DNA of 64,000 nucleotides from Lingula anatina (taxonomy: Eukaryota; Brachiopoda; Lingulata; Lingulida; Lingulidae), in NCBI RefSeq assembly GCF_001039355.2, contig NW_019774513.1, positions 1,098,470-1,162,469 on the forward strand, written 5' to 3'. Positions 12,301-20,142 of this stretch are shown piece after piece. Under the pieces are notes generated by a model, which saw only the letters and a list, made by a program, of their open reading frames with translations, was not told the DNA's origin and did no database searches. The position numbers were made by a program, and so were the translations under genes. Every line of letters starts with the position of its first letter. The first letter of the stretch is position 1.

Positions 12301-15300
12301 TCATTAAAAAAATCCAAATGTATCTCTTGTATCCGTAAATGACATATTAAATCCGTTAAAATCGTAAAACTAAAACTATTCATGGAGAAAATTTGAGTTG
12401 TTTTGCTTGTCTGCTCTTTCAGGCCACATTCAAGGGGTGGGTGCCTATTATGACTAACGCCATAGACGCAGTTGATGTAAGTTCTTGTTTAGATGTCTGT
12501 TGGACGAACGAAGTGATGTAGTATCGCACGTAGCGCCAGAATTGGTCTAGATTTTTAGACTCCAAATTTGGCCTACTTACTGGTAGTTTAAGATGAAACT
12601 TCTGTAGTCCACTAAAATAATGTAGATTTTGGTCTGAAAGATAAGTCCTGTTTCTCCTGTTATATAGCAAGCGCAGTATGCCATATTATTGTACTACTAT
12701 TGATTAATCTTGTGTTAGTGTGGACATAAATACATAAATTTGGGTCTGATAGTTGGGACCAGTTTCGGGCTATAGCCCTTGTGAATCAGACCCCATACCA
12801 GGCTAATGCGACTTAGAGCGCATTCAGAACAGCAGACTAACAGATCCGTGGATCAAATATACGGCGACCCTTTAAAAAACTTGCCCCTTAATTTCCGATT
12901 AGACACTGAATAGATTCCCCGCAGGGGGTAACTGTAACTGTAAATGCACTGTTATATTTATAAAGCTACTCCTGTTGTAGCTGAATGACATGTAATGTGA
13001 TTGACGGATGCGTTTTTAAGACACTGTTTCCATGTCAACTGAACATCCAGCCAAGTCAAAGATGGTGTTTTATACATTGTGAATATCCGTGAGATGGTAG
13101 TTGTGCATGGGATACTTATATCAAATCAAATACCCAACTAGTAAGTGAAAATAGTATATTCATTTATGGGCATCAGGCGAAGCGTCTGTTTTACAATGTT
13201 TCTCTTTCAATTTCAGGTGGACATGCAACCACGGCGAGAGCACAACGTCCTGATGTACCTCTACTTCGTCATCTTCATTCTCTTCGGCTCCTTTTTCACC
13301 CTTAACCTCTTCATTGGTGTTATCATTGAGAATTTCAACTCACAGAAAAAGAAGATACGTGTTAACTTTGTCATGTTTTCCCAATATTAACTGTATTTCC
13401 ATTTTTTGTAATGAAATGATGTTGTCATTCTTTTCCCCAGCTTTTGCTGAACACAGAGAAACCCTTCTATGAACTATCAGGCTTTGGGCCAGTGGAATTT
13501 CATGTCGGCTCTCCTTCATACTTGTTTATTAATGTATTTATTTTATTTTTTTTTTTTTGGGGGGGGGGGGGGGCTGNNNNNNNNNNNNNNNNNNNNNNNN
13601 NNNNNNNNNNNNNNNNNNNNNNNNNNNNNNNNNNNNNNNNNNNNNNNNNNNNNNNNNNNNNNNNNNNNNNNNNNNNNNNNNNNNNNNNNNNNNNNNNNNN
13701 NNNNNNNNNNNNNNNNNNNNNNNNNNNNNNNNNNNNNNNNNNNNNNNNNNNNNNNNNNNNNNNNNNNNNNNNNNNNNNNNNNGGGGGGGGGGGGGCTGCA
13801 GGCCGGCTTCCGTTGTTTTACATAAACTTGTATGTGAATTTCTTTTAAATCTCAGCGTGACTAATTATTTCAGAAGTCATCTATGTCCAGCATGCGCATG
13901 CGTATTTCGGATAGTTGATGAGCTGTCTCCATCTGCATGCAAGAGCTTCGCGGTAAAGCTTATTGAAATCCTGATATAGTCTTACCTAATCTAGTTCAAA
14001 CAATATCTAGTGCTTCTGTCTTTTTTTCTCTCTCTGCACATGTGACCTACACTTGATCTCTTAAACTGTGCTCGTCATCTTTAGTTAACCATTTTTTTCG
14101 TCAACTTTACATAGGCCATAGTGGAAAGTCGGCGATTTATAAGTGACGAAATAAAACCGTTTTTTATATGAATATGATAAGTACATGTATAACATGACAT
14201 ATATGTACCATGTCAAAAAAAAAAAAAAAAAAAAAAACTCAAAACCACATTAGGTATACAAAATCGAAAACACTTACTGAGGCGCACATAATATGAAGTG
14301 CAGTGAAAAACGCTAATAAATCGCCGCCTTTGGCTTGAAATGCGTAGATGCTAATGCCTATTCCTTACACTAGTGTGTTGCCTTTCGTATCTTTGTTTTT
14401 TCGTTTGAACACATTGCAAAAGTGTAGGTTACAGCACGTTTGGTTTTGTCTAATCATGGAAGGACATGTACTTCCTTGGTCTATGCGACCATGAGCCATG
14501 CGAAAAAATGAATTGTGCGAGTTAAATAAATTAACCTAACGTAATTTAAATTTCTTGGAAACATGCGATATGTTCTGCCACTAACTGTGTTGTTCCACAA
14601 TTTATGCTTGAAACATCTTTAGGCCAAATTACCACACGTTGGTTTATCGACTTTGAAATTATCACCGCATTCTAAAATATGTTGAAGTTCTATAGTGTGA
14701 CAATGGTGTGTTTGGCGAGTGCATTTGGAATTTATGTAAATTATGACCTCTCAGGGACTTAACTTAAAGCCTCACCACTTTTATTACATGATTTCGTTTT
14801 ACCTTTAACGATCATCATCCTCATGAATGCCCATCAATTTTTTCACGCAGAATGATAAATTATAGATTTTACTCAGTTCTACGAAGACAGCACATATAAT
14901 TACTCAATTAATATAGGAACGATTGTAACTAAAAACTCCGATTCGTATATTCCTTTGATTATTTATATTTAGTTTATAGCGGATTCCATGTGCCTTATTA
15001 TATTATATAGCTATATTTTGTTTTAGGTCATGATTAATGTAGACTATTATGTTCTTATAATACACCTTTGCTCTATGATCCCACTCCTTTCTTTACGCAG
15101 GAGGATCTCTAGAAATGTTTATGACTGAAGATCAGAAAAGATACTACAATGCAATGAAAAAATTAGGAGGGAAAGAACCAAAGAAACCTATACCTAAACC
15201 AAAGGTAAATCATATCAGTTCTTGCAGCATACCGCCATAGTGTCAAGTCCCTTCCGGGTATTAAAGAACTGGTTGTGACTTTACACATACAATATACACT

Positions 15301-17326
15301 TTATAATTATTTGCCAGGGTATCCCCCTCAGATATTTTTCACAAAGCGTCTTACGCCACGATACATGTAAAGTAATACAAGTACTTGATTCTCATAAGTC
15401 TTATTATTTCAATGTTTATTGGGACGAGGTTAATTCCAAGTACACACTTTTTTCAATAACAGTTCACATCCCAGACTTTTGCCCATTGTTCTAACTACAG
15501 TTGTATCTAAGTTAAAAGTGACTGTATAAAAACCTGACAACTTTTTTATTATATGGTTACCTTACTTAATTTCCAGTTAAAAGTACAGCTGTGGATTTTC
15601 CATCTTTGCGTGAATCAGAAATTTGACATTGTGATCATGGTGTGCATCATGCTTAATATGCTGACCATGGCGTTGGAGCACTACGGCCAATCAGACAAGT
15701 TTACTGAAGTTTTAAATGTGATAAACTTTATATTTATTGGAATCTTTACTGTGGAGTGTGTTTTGAAACTGTTTTGCTTGAGACAATACTATTTCAAGGA
15801 ACCGTGGAATGTGTTTGATTTCGTTATTGTCGTATTCTCCCTTGTCGGTAAGTACTCGGGTGACAAAAGATGTGTTTTACGACAACACTGTGCATCCAAC
15901 TGAAAAATAGTTCTTATCGTCGTCAATCAGAAACGGGAAAAATATATCATTTTCGGTACAAACACATTTTAAAGCAATTGCATTTATTGATTATTATGAC
16001 CACTAATTTATTTAATAATTTTATGTTAAACTAATGAACTGTTAGTGAATGACTTGTTATCTGAATCACACCGGGAAGATTAAGCTTCTTTTTTTTTCAA
16101 AGTCAAAGCACAGATTTTAATCTTCCGTCACGTGAAAAAACCAATCATAATATAACACGATACATGCACATTAAGCCACATGAATATATATATGGCAAAC
16201 TGAGTAAAACTTTTTTCTTTGTCTTTTAGCCGTTGGTTTGGGAGGTATAATTGAACAATATTTGGTGTCACCGACGTTACTTCGTGTAATACGTGTTTTC
16301 CGAGTGGGGAGAGTGCTTCGCCTTGTAAAGTCAGCAAAAGGGATCCGTACTTTGCTGTTTTCCCTTGCCGTGTCCTTGCCAGCCCTTTTCAACATTGGTC
16401 TTCTGCTTTTCTTGGTGATGTTTATCTGGGGAACGTTCGGGATGTCATTCTTTATGAACGTTAAGTTTAATAACGGCATCGATGATCAGTTCAATTTCCG
16501 GACCTTTGGAAGGGCCATTATATTACTGTTTCAAATGTGCACTTCCGCGGGTTGGGAAAGCGTATTGGCGGGGCTCTCCATACAACCGCCTGACTGCACA
16601 GAAGCCCCGCCAGATTCTCAAGAACCGGGAGACTGTGGGAATCCAGGCCTGGCGGTCGCTTACCTTGTAACTTACCTACTTATAAGTTTCCTGGTCATCG
16701 TCAACATGTATATAGCAGTAATCTTGGAAAACTTCAGTCAGGCCACAGAAGACGTACAGACCGGGCTAACGCAAGACGACATCGACCTTTTTTACGAAAC
16801 CTGGGAGAAGTATGACCCTGAAGCAACCAATTTTATCCGACTTGATCAGCTTTGTGATTTTGTGGACGAGCTCGAAGAACCCCTTTGTATTCCGAAGCCA
16901 AATTACTTTCAGCTGGTTCACTTGGATATCACTATTTGCGACAATGACAGGTTACACTGTGTCGATATTTTGGATGATTTGACTCGTAATTATCTAGGAA
17001 CTCAAGATGAAGGGGATCTTCCAGAACCTGAAAGAAAGGGTGATTACCACCCGGTAAGTTCTTTGCTTGAAAGACAACGACACGTCTGGTGCGCTAAGAT
17101 CATCCAAAAAGCATGGAGAAACTACCTTTTAAGGAGATCGTGCTCTGCGGTTGTCATGGACGCTAGCAGTAGCTTTACCAAAGAAAAGATGGAAGAGTAT
17201 GATAGTAAAATGAAAGATCAAGATGACCCACAAACAACTAGCGAATCTGAACAGTCGGCGCCCCCTGCGTATAACCAAGATGGTAAAACTGTGGAGCTCT
17301 ACCCAGACAGCGACGTTGTGGCGTGA
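151..17326 (+). CDS. Nav1: Voltage-gated sodium channel alpha subunit (Nav1/para type), 3' part of gene, partial at 5' end
   Basis: Pore-forming subunit of the plasma-membrane channel that carries the rising phase of action potentials. Exons: 151-324, 995-1345, 1694-2030, 2468-2958, 3889-4062, 8386-8523 or 9004-9129 (alternatives), 11686-11955, 12423-12476, 13217-13354, 15097-15204, 15577-15847, 16230-17326. All phases agree and the visible part encodes 1196 or 1200 residues. It runs from domain II S2 to the stop; domain I and domain II S1 lie upstream of the window. Selectivity residues are E in GEWIE (DII), K in TFKGW (DIII) and A in TSAGW (DIV), the DEKA pattern of sodium-selective Nav1 rather than the DEEA of invertebrate Nav2. 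The III-IV linker carries MFM, the fast-inactivation latch. S4 helices have the Arg/Lys every third residue. The C-terminus has an EF-hand-like region, an IQ motif and a PPAY motif. The call to family is very secure. Confidence 0.96.
325..994 (+). other. Nav intron; no feature recognised
   Basis: Bounded by GTAGGT and CCAG. A short CA-rich run lies near 486-507. I looked for an alternative domain II S4 exon, as known in insect para, and saw none. Confidence 0.6.
995..1345 (+). CDS. Nav1: Nav exon: domain II S4-S5, S5, pore loop, start of S6
   Basis: 117 codons, phase 0/0, between CCAG and GTGAGT. It completes S4 ([14 protein letters not shown]), then S5 and the P-loop [13 protein letters not shown], in which the Glu of GEWIE is the domain II selectivity residue. 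The residue after MW is Leu (MWLCM), where vertebrate channels normally have Asp (MWDCM). S6 begins before the donor. Confidence 0.94.
1346..1693 (+). other. Nav intron; T-rich, no feature recognised
   Basis: Between GTGAGT and CAG. A T homopolymer lies near 1466-1479. Nothing else seen. Confidence 0.6.
1694..2030 (+). CDS. Nav1: Nav exon: end of domain II S6 and first half of the II-III linker
   Basis: 337 bases, starting at phase 0 and leaving one base at the donor GTAATA. It continues S6 ([18 protein letters not shown]), then an acidic stretch with repeated Ser/Asp and Glu/Pro, then a basic amphipathic segment ([11 protein letters not shown]). The open frame runs on past the donor to 2146, but the next exon fits the phase exactly. 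No ankyrin-binding motif of the vertebrate PIALGESD type is visible in the linker. Confidence 0.88.
2031..2467 (+). other. Nav intron in the II-III linker
   Basis: Between GTAATA and GTGTAG. The upstream reading frame stays open for about 115 bases into the intron, so partial retention would add residues before a stop at 2144-2146. Otherwise nothing seen. Confidence 0.55.
2468..2958 (+). CDS. Nav1: Nav exon: rest of II-III linker and domain III S1
   Basis: 491 bases, joining with one base carried from the previous exon and ending at phase 0 before GTAAGT. It encodes a Ser/Glu/Pro-rich linker, then the conserved [13 protein letters not shown] and cysteine-rich stretch, then S1 ([18 protein letters not shown]). 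The linker is much shorter than in vertebrate Navs, as is usual in invertebrates. Confidence 0.9.
2959..3888 (+). other. Nav intron, domain III S1; no feature recognised
   Basis: Short open frames occur but do not resemble any channel segment. Bounded by GTAAGT and TTTTGCAG. Confidence 0.6.
3889..4062 (+). CDS. Nav1: Nav exon: domain III S1-S2 loop, S2 and start of S3
   Basis: 58 codons, phase 0/0, between TTTTGCAG and GTAAGT. It encodes [15 protein letters not shown]2 with FVIEMIVKW, and the start of S3 ([10 protein letters not shown]). The next coding exons are the two alternative S3-S4 exons 4.3 and 4.9 kb downstream. Confidence 0.94.
4063..8385 (+). other. 4.3-kb Nav intron upstream of the alternative exons
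   Basis: Contains a TTTTG pentanucleotide run (about 5284-5318), a 31-base tandem repeat (6746-6807) and a region rich in GGTTAA/TTAACC motifs (about 6680-7130). The short open frames at 5290-5721 and 7615-7818 do not resemble channel or other proteins I know. Confidence 0.55.
6746..6807. repeat. Two-copy tandem repeat, 31-base unit
   Basis: CATCCTAAATATTTAGTTGA at 6746 continues to 6776 and is repeated at 6777-6807 with one visible difference (TTTAG to TTCAG). A third truncated echo (AATCAGTTGACC) follows. The surrounding 400 bases carry many TTAACC/GGTTAA words in both orientations, possibly an old element. Confidence 0.75.
8386..8523 (+). CDS. Nav1: Nav alternative exon A: domain III S3b-S4 (longer form)
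   Basis: 46 codons, phase 0/0, between TTTAG and GTAAGA. It begins [20 protein letters not shown] and ends with the S4 stretch [18 protein letters not shown] plus EGMR. The S4 half is nearly the same protein sequence as exon B at 9004, while S3b and the S3-S4 loop differ and are four residues longer. Either exon, but not both, fits between the exons at 3889 and 11686 if only one S4 helix is to be made. Confidence 0.9.
8524..9003 (+). other. 480-bp intron between the two alternative S3-S4 exons
   Basis: Long enough that spacing alone would not block splicing of exon A to exon B, so exclusion probably needs another mechanism. I see no obvious competing RNA-pairing element by eye. No coding sequence seen. 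Confidence 0.7.
9004..9129 (+). CDS. Nav1: Nav alternative exon B: domain III S3b-S4 (shorter form)
   Basis: 42 codons, phase 0/0, between ATACAG and GTAAGT. It encodes [20 protein letters not shown], then the same S4 as exon A. In length and loop it looks more like the standard S3-S4 of other Nav1 proteins. It lies 480 bases after exon A. Confidence 0.9.
9130..11685 (+). other. 2.6-kb Nav intron carrying a TIR transposon
   Basis: Begins GTAAGT and ends TTCTAG. Holds the element at 9659-10820; the rest is T-rich and shows no coding similarity. Confidence 0.6.
9659..10820. mobile_element. Non-autonomous DNA transposon, 13-bp TIR CAGGGCCGTAGCC
   Basis: The left end CAGGGCCGTAGCC is the exact reverse complement of the right end GGCTACGGCCCTG, each followed inward by a G- or C-rich tract. 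ACATA flanks both ends (9654-9658 and 10821-10825), a 5-bp target duplication. The 1162-bp body has no transposase-like frame, so it is a defective or deletion derivative. CAGGG termini recall hAT or related superfamilies, but hAT usually makes 8-bp duplications, so the superfamily is uncertain. Confidence 0.8.
11686..11955 (+). CDS. Nav1: Nav exon: domain III S4-S5 linker, S5 and extracellular turret
   Basis: 90 codons, phase 0/0, between TTCTAG and GTATGT. It begins [17 protein letters not shown] (S4-S5 linker), continues with S5 ([20 protein letters not shown]), and then an extracellular turret with two NxT/NxS glycosylation sequons near NGTIVV and NCSAHNLT. It ends YLALLQV just before the selectivity filter. 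Confidence 0.93.
11956..12422 (+). other. Nav intron; no feature recognised
   Basis: Between GTATGT and CTTTCAG. No structure beyond a T run near 12003. Confidence 0.6.
12423..12476 (+). CDS. Nav1: Nav micro-exon: domain III selectivity filter
   Basis: Only 18 codons, phase 0/0, between CTTTCAG and GTAAGT. It encodes [18 protein letters not shown]. The Lys of TFKGW is the domain III member of the DEKA ring. The two residues after GW are Val-Pro; most Navs have a hydrophobic residue plus Asp there. Confidence 0.92.
12477..13216 (+). other. Nav intron; no clear feature
   Basis: A TTAGAGCGCATTC word near 12813 resembles the terminus of the MITE family found at 38156 and 56795, but I cannot trace a full element. 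Nothing else seen. Confidence 0.5.
13217..13354 (+). CDS. Nav1: Nav exon: domain III S6, ending at an AT-AC donor
   Basis: 46 codons, phase 0/0. It follows TTTCAG and encodes [21 protein letters not shown]6 and [15 protein letters not shown]. The exon ends before ATACGT at 13355, not before a GT. The continuing open frame (IRVNF) does not match the family, while joining to 15097 gives the universal [15 protein letters not shown]. Confidence 0.92.
13355..15096 (+). other. AT-AC intron in the Nav III-IV linker (contains an assembly gap)
   Basis: 1742 bases beginning ATACGT and ending CTTTCTTTAC. The donor is unlike the minor-spliceosome ATATCCTT. The 3' end has a good pyrimidine tract and no obvious TTCCTTAAC branch site, so it resembles the major-spliceosome AT-AC class II intron described for vertebrate sodium-channel genes at this position. 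It holds a 206-N gap (13577-13782) and a poly-A run near 14215; no coding sequence seen. Confidence 0.85.
13577..13782. other. Assembly gap of 206 N with the same poly-G/CTG flank on both sides
   Basis: The base before the gap is the end of a long G run followed by CTG, and the sequence after the gap begins with the same G run and CTG. Such a gap may be a failed overlap at a homopolymer, so the true gap could be small or negative. It lies in an intron and does not affect coding. Confidence 0.9.
15097..15204 (+). CDS. Nav1: Nav exon: III-IV inactivation linker (MFM), starting after an AC acceptor
   Basis: 36 codons, phase 0/0. It encodes [20 protein letters not shown], then KKLGG and a Lys/Pro-rich tail. 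MFM is the hydrophobic latch of fast inactivation (IFM in vertebrates). It must start at GCAGGAGGA after ...CTTTAC; using the nearby CAG at 15098-15100 as acceptor would lose one residue and shift the frame. It ends before GTAAAT. Confidence 0.92.
15205..15576 (+). other. Nav intron; no feature recognised
   Basis: Between GTAAAT and TTCCAG, no structure seen. Confidence 0.6.
15577..15847 (+). CDS. Nav1: Nav exon: domain IV S1 to S3
   Basis: 271 bases, beginning at phase 0 and leaving one base before GTAAGT. It encodes [20 protein letters not shown] (S1), the S1-S2 loop [12 protein letters not shown]2 with the counter-charge Glu in [10 protein letters not shown], and S3 after the conserved EPWNVFDF. 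Confidence 0.94.
15848..16229 (+). other. Nav intron; no feature recognised
   Basis: Between GTAAGT and TTTTAG. A T run precedes the acceptor region near 16088. Nothing else seen. Confidence 0.6.
16230..17326 (+). CDS. Nav1: Nav last coding exon: domain IV S4 to C-terminus
   Basis: 1097 bases including the TGA at 17324-17326. It encodes domain IV S4 ([20 protein letters not shown]), S5, the P-loop CTSAGWESV with the DEKA alanine, and S6 with the Phe and Tyr of [13 protein letters not shown] that face the pore. The cytoplasmic tail has an EF-hand-like region ([17 protein letters not shown]), an IQ calmodulin-binding motif ([15 protein letters not shown]), and near the end PPAY, a Nedd4-family WW-domain ligand. 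The protein ends SDVVA. Confidence 0.96.
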
Positions 17327-19830
17327 TATGCCAAGTAACGGTTTCGTAAAACTAGCGTTTTACGGCGTCGATACGCCGTCACTAAGGTGCTCGCGAAGAG
17401 CCCGGGCAACTTGTGGCAAAGACAAACTTGGTCAGAGTAGGAGAAAGTAATGATCAGTCAGTCGCTTGGGCTGGTTTAGCAGGGTAAACGAAAGTTACTG
17501 GAAACCTTTTATTCCGTAACAGAATTGCCCTCTAATGCGGAGATACTAATCTCAGGATATTGATGACCGTGGTCAAAGGCGTCGTGACAGAAGGTGATTT
17601 AAGTGAAAACCAGATTACTTGCTGTTAAAGTATATTTGTGTTCACTTTATGCAATGCAGCGATACGTGTATATGTTTTTTCAAATATTGTGCATAATCTT
17701 CTCCGGCGCATAATGCTTTTTGTTTGTTTTAACGCTGGTCTCTGCAAAGCGCTATTTCTATCGCTCAATAACAGTTGTTTTTCCCTCTCTAAGAGGATCG
17801 TAATTTGAAAATAAACAAGGAAAGCTGATAATTGCCAAGTGACGTCAAAAACTTTAGAAAGCTTTTTGGGCGTGGTGCTCTGATTATAGCAGTATATCGT
17901 TGGGTTTAGCATGTTAGTATGATTTATAACGTATATTTTTCGTAGAGACAGAACTTTGATGAAAATCTCTTCCCGTAAATTGTGTTTGCATTAGAGCATG
18001 TAGATGTTGGACGAGAAACACAGACAGGCCACTATTAGAAAATTTGCTTCTAAAACAGTAGCAGTTTTACCTACTTAACAGTGTAAGTCTAATAAGCGCC
18101 ATGTTCATTCAATCTTACATGTAACAAGTCGTTTTAAGAGTAGTAGCTAGATGTCTTGCTTTTTTTATACAATATTTAGCAAACAACAGCGAAAGGAACA
18201 TTCATATGGATAAAATGTGTAGTGTATGTAATTTTGAAATTTAGAAAAATTCCGTACTTGTATTACATAATCTGCATGTCAGTGTCACATTGAAAAATGA
18301 TTCTTTGTGTGTGATCTAGGCATTTAACTGAAGCTCGCTTAAAACGGGGCGGTTTGCCTCTTAAAACAATATATACAGTACCATGTCAAAGTATTGCTAC
18401 CCTTTTTCATTATCATATACGACGGTTTTCGCACTGTGCATTGCAGCAAGTGTTTTAACAACGTTTGTATGTTTCTCGAAATATTATGGAACATTTCAAA
18501 CTTGCTACTTTGTACAACACATATGGTTACTCATTTTACAACACATATAGTAGTTACAAATGTCGCACTGGAGTGTGCTTGATGTAGACATATATATACT
18601 GTGTGATAGCCTGGCAAACAAGAAGTACTTCTACCGGTTTATTAGAATATATAACAGACACTCCAACACAAACAAAAACTGAGAAACAAACGGTCATCAG
18701 TTCCAATGTTCAGTGTGTGTGTACCGCCTATTTAGTTAGTTAATTACACATATCACTCATTTTGTAAATTTCTATCATCAAGCATAGATATATAGGTGCG
18801 TAAGTCTGCCTTATTCGCTATGTAGTTATGTGTGACCTAGTTATAAGTGTTGTCCCCAAAAAAATAAATACTCAACTTATTTAAAACAATGTCTTAGTCG
18901 CCTTTGTTTTCATTTATTTCATACTTAAATATCTTTCCCAAATTTGGACATACAAGAACGGTTACTTAATAATTTTTAGACTTAAATTTTAGTTTGTATC
19001 GTTTTACCAGCAACTTACCAGTAAGGGATTATTTTTGCTAATAGTTATAATAACCGTTAATATATAAAATTGCAATCCGTAGATAAAAGTTATACATTTG
19101 ATTAAATTTATTAAGTGAAATTGAAAAAACTTTTACGTTACAAATAAAACAACAGCTCTTACATAAAGATAAGGATTCAGTTTTTGAAAAGTGCGCAAGG
19201 GATAAAAGGGCAACGGAAGCCCCCCGTTTAAATTTTTGGCACGGTATAAATTTTGTGTGATCTTAAAAGCCTACTTAACTATAAAGAAGAAATAATAAAA
19301 AATGTGACTTAATTTGTCGGAGTCTTTCACAATCCAAATCTTTGCTAAGATATTCTCTGCGTTTGTCCTAAAGTAGTCAGATTGGAAGTTGTTTCAGAGC
19401 TTCAATTATTCTATGTTTTGGACAGATTTATAATAAAATTAGACTAAAAGAGGGGGAACGTTTAAAACGCTGAGTAGCCAACATTAACAGTGTATAGTTG
19501 TGCACTGTGCACATGCTGAGTTGAGCTTTGTAAGTACATCCATTACTGATTTAAACCCGGTGTAATGTGACAGAGAGCCCCCCATGATAGAGAGTCAACT
19601 TCCCATTCATTTGCACAGGTAAGCCTCGCCCTAGATTTTGACCCACTTAGGTCAGGCTAACCCTAACCATTATAACTAAATGGAGGGCGGGCTTTCTGTT
19701 ACACGGACCCTTAGTTTCGTTACACCGGTGCAGTCGAAGTTTTACCTTATTTCATTACTATAGTACAAAGCTATTTTTTCCAGAATTTTCCTAGTTTCTA
19801 TTAAAAAAAACCGGATGCATAGAAACTGGT
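17327..19830. other. Nav 3' UTR and convergent intergenic region
   Basis: No coding sequence recognised. Candidate poly(A) signals on the + strand are AATAAA at 17810-17815 and 18863-18868. On the - strand a TTTATT (AATAAA in reverse) lies at 19107-19112 and could serve the PhnZ-like gene, though it is about 720 bases past that stop. The rest is AT-rich and featureless. Confidence 0.55.
18863..18868 (+). terminator. Candidate poly(A) signal AATAAA for the sodium channel transcript
   Basis: Canonical hexamer about 1.5 kb after the stop codon, followed by T/G-rich sequence (TTAGTCGCCTTTGTTTTC). An earlier hexamer at 17810 is an alternative. Only cDNA ends would decide. Confidence 0.4.
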
Positions 19831-20033
19831 CTATTGTTTCAAATAGTTTCGACACATCTCCTCATATTTCACCAGTGGCTCCATCCTCATGTTAGGGTCT
19901 TTTGCCAGATCGTCCCACGTTCGCATTCGTACAAGTGCTTCAAATTGCGGGTGTTTTTCGAACTCTTTTGCCTGCTCTGCAGTCATGGGCCCTCCTTGAT
20001 GAACCAGTGTCATCTTGCTGGCTGGCGACAGTT
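19831..20033 (-). CDS. phnZ: PhnZ-like exon 3 (C-terminal Asp ligand and stop)
   Basis: 203 bases from acceptor TTTCAG to TAG at 19831-19833. KLSPASKMTLVHQGGPMT and VRMRTWDDLAKDP; the first Asp of WDD is at the position of the last iron ligand. Confidence 0.9.
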
Positions 20034-20096
20034 CTGAAAGTAAACTTAATTAAACTGAGAACATCAAAGCTAATTACAATTTAATTGTGTGCGCGC

Positions 20097-20142
<46 letters not shown>

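Noticed and set aside
13444..13979. Open frames through the N gap
   Set aside because: They exist only because N codons are read through; poly-Gly comes from the G run.
15101..15204. Use of the CAG at 15098-15100 as a normal AG acceptor for the inactivation-linker exon
   Set aside because: It would delete bases from the conserved KKKAGG stretch and shift the frame, and there is no matching GT donor after QKKK.
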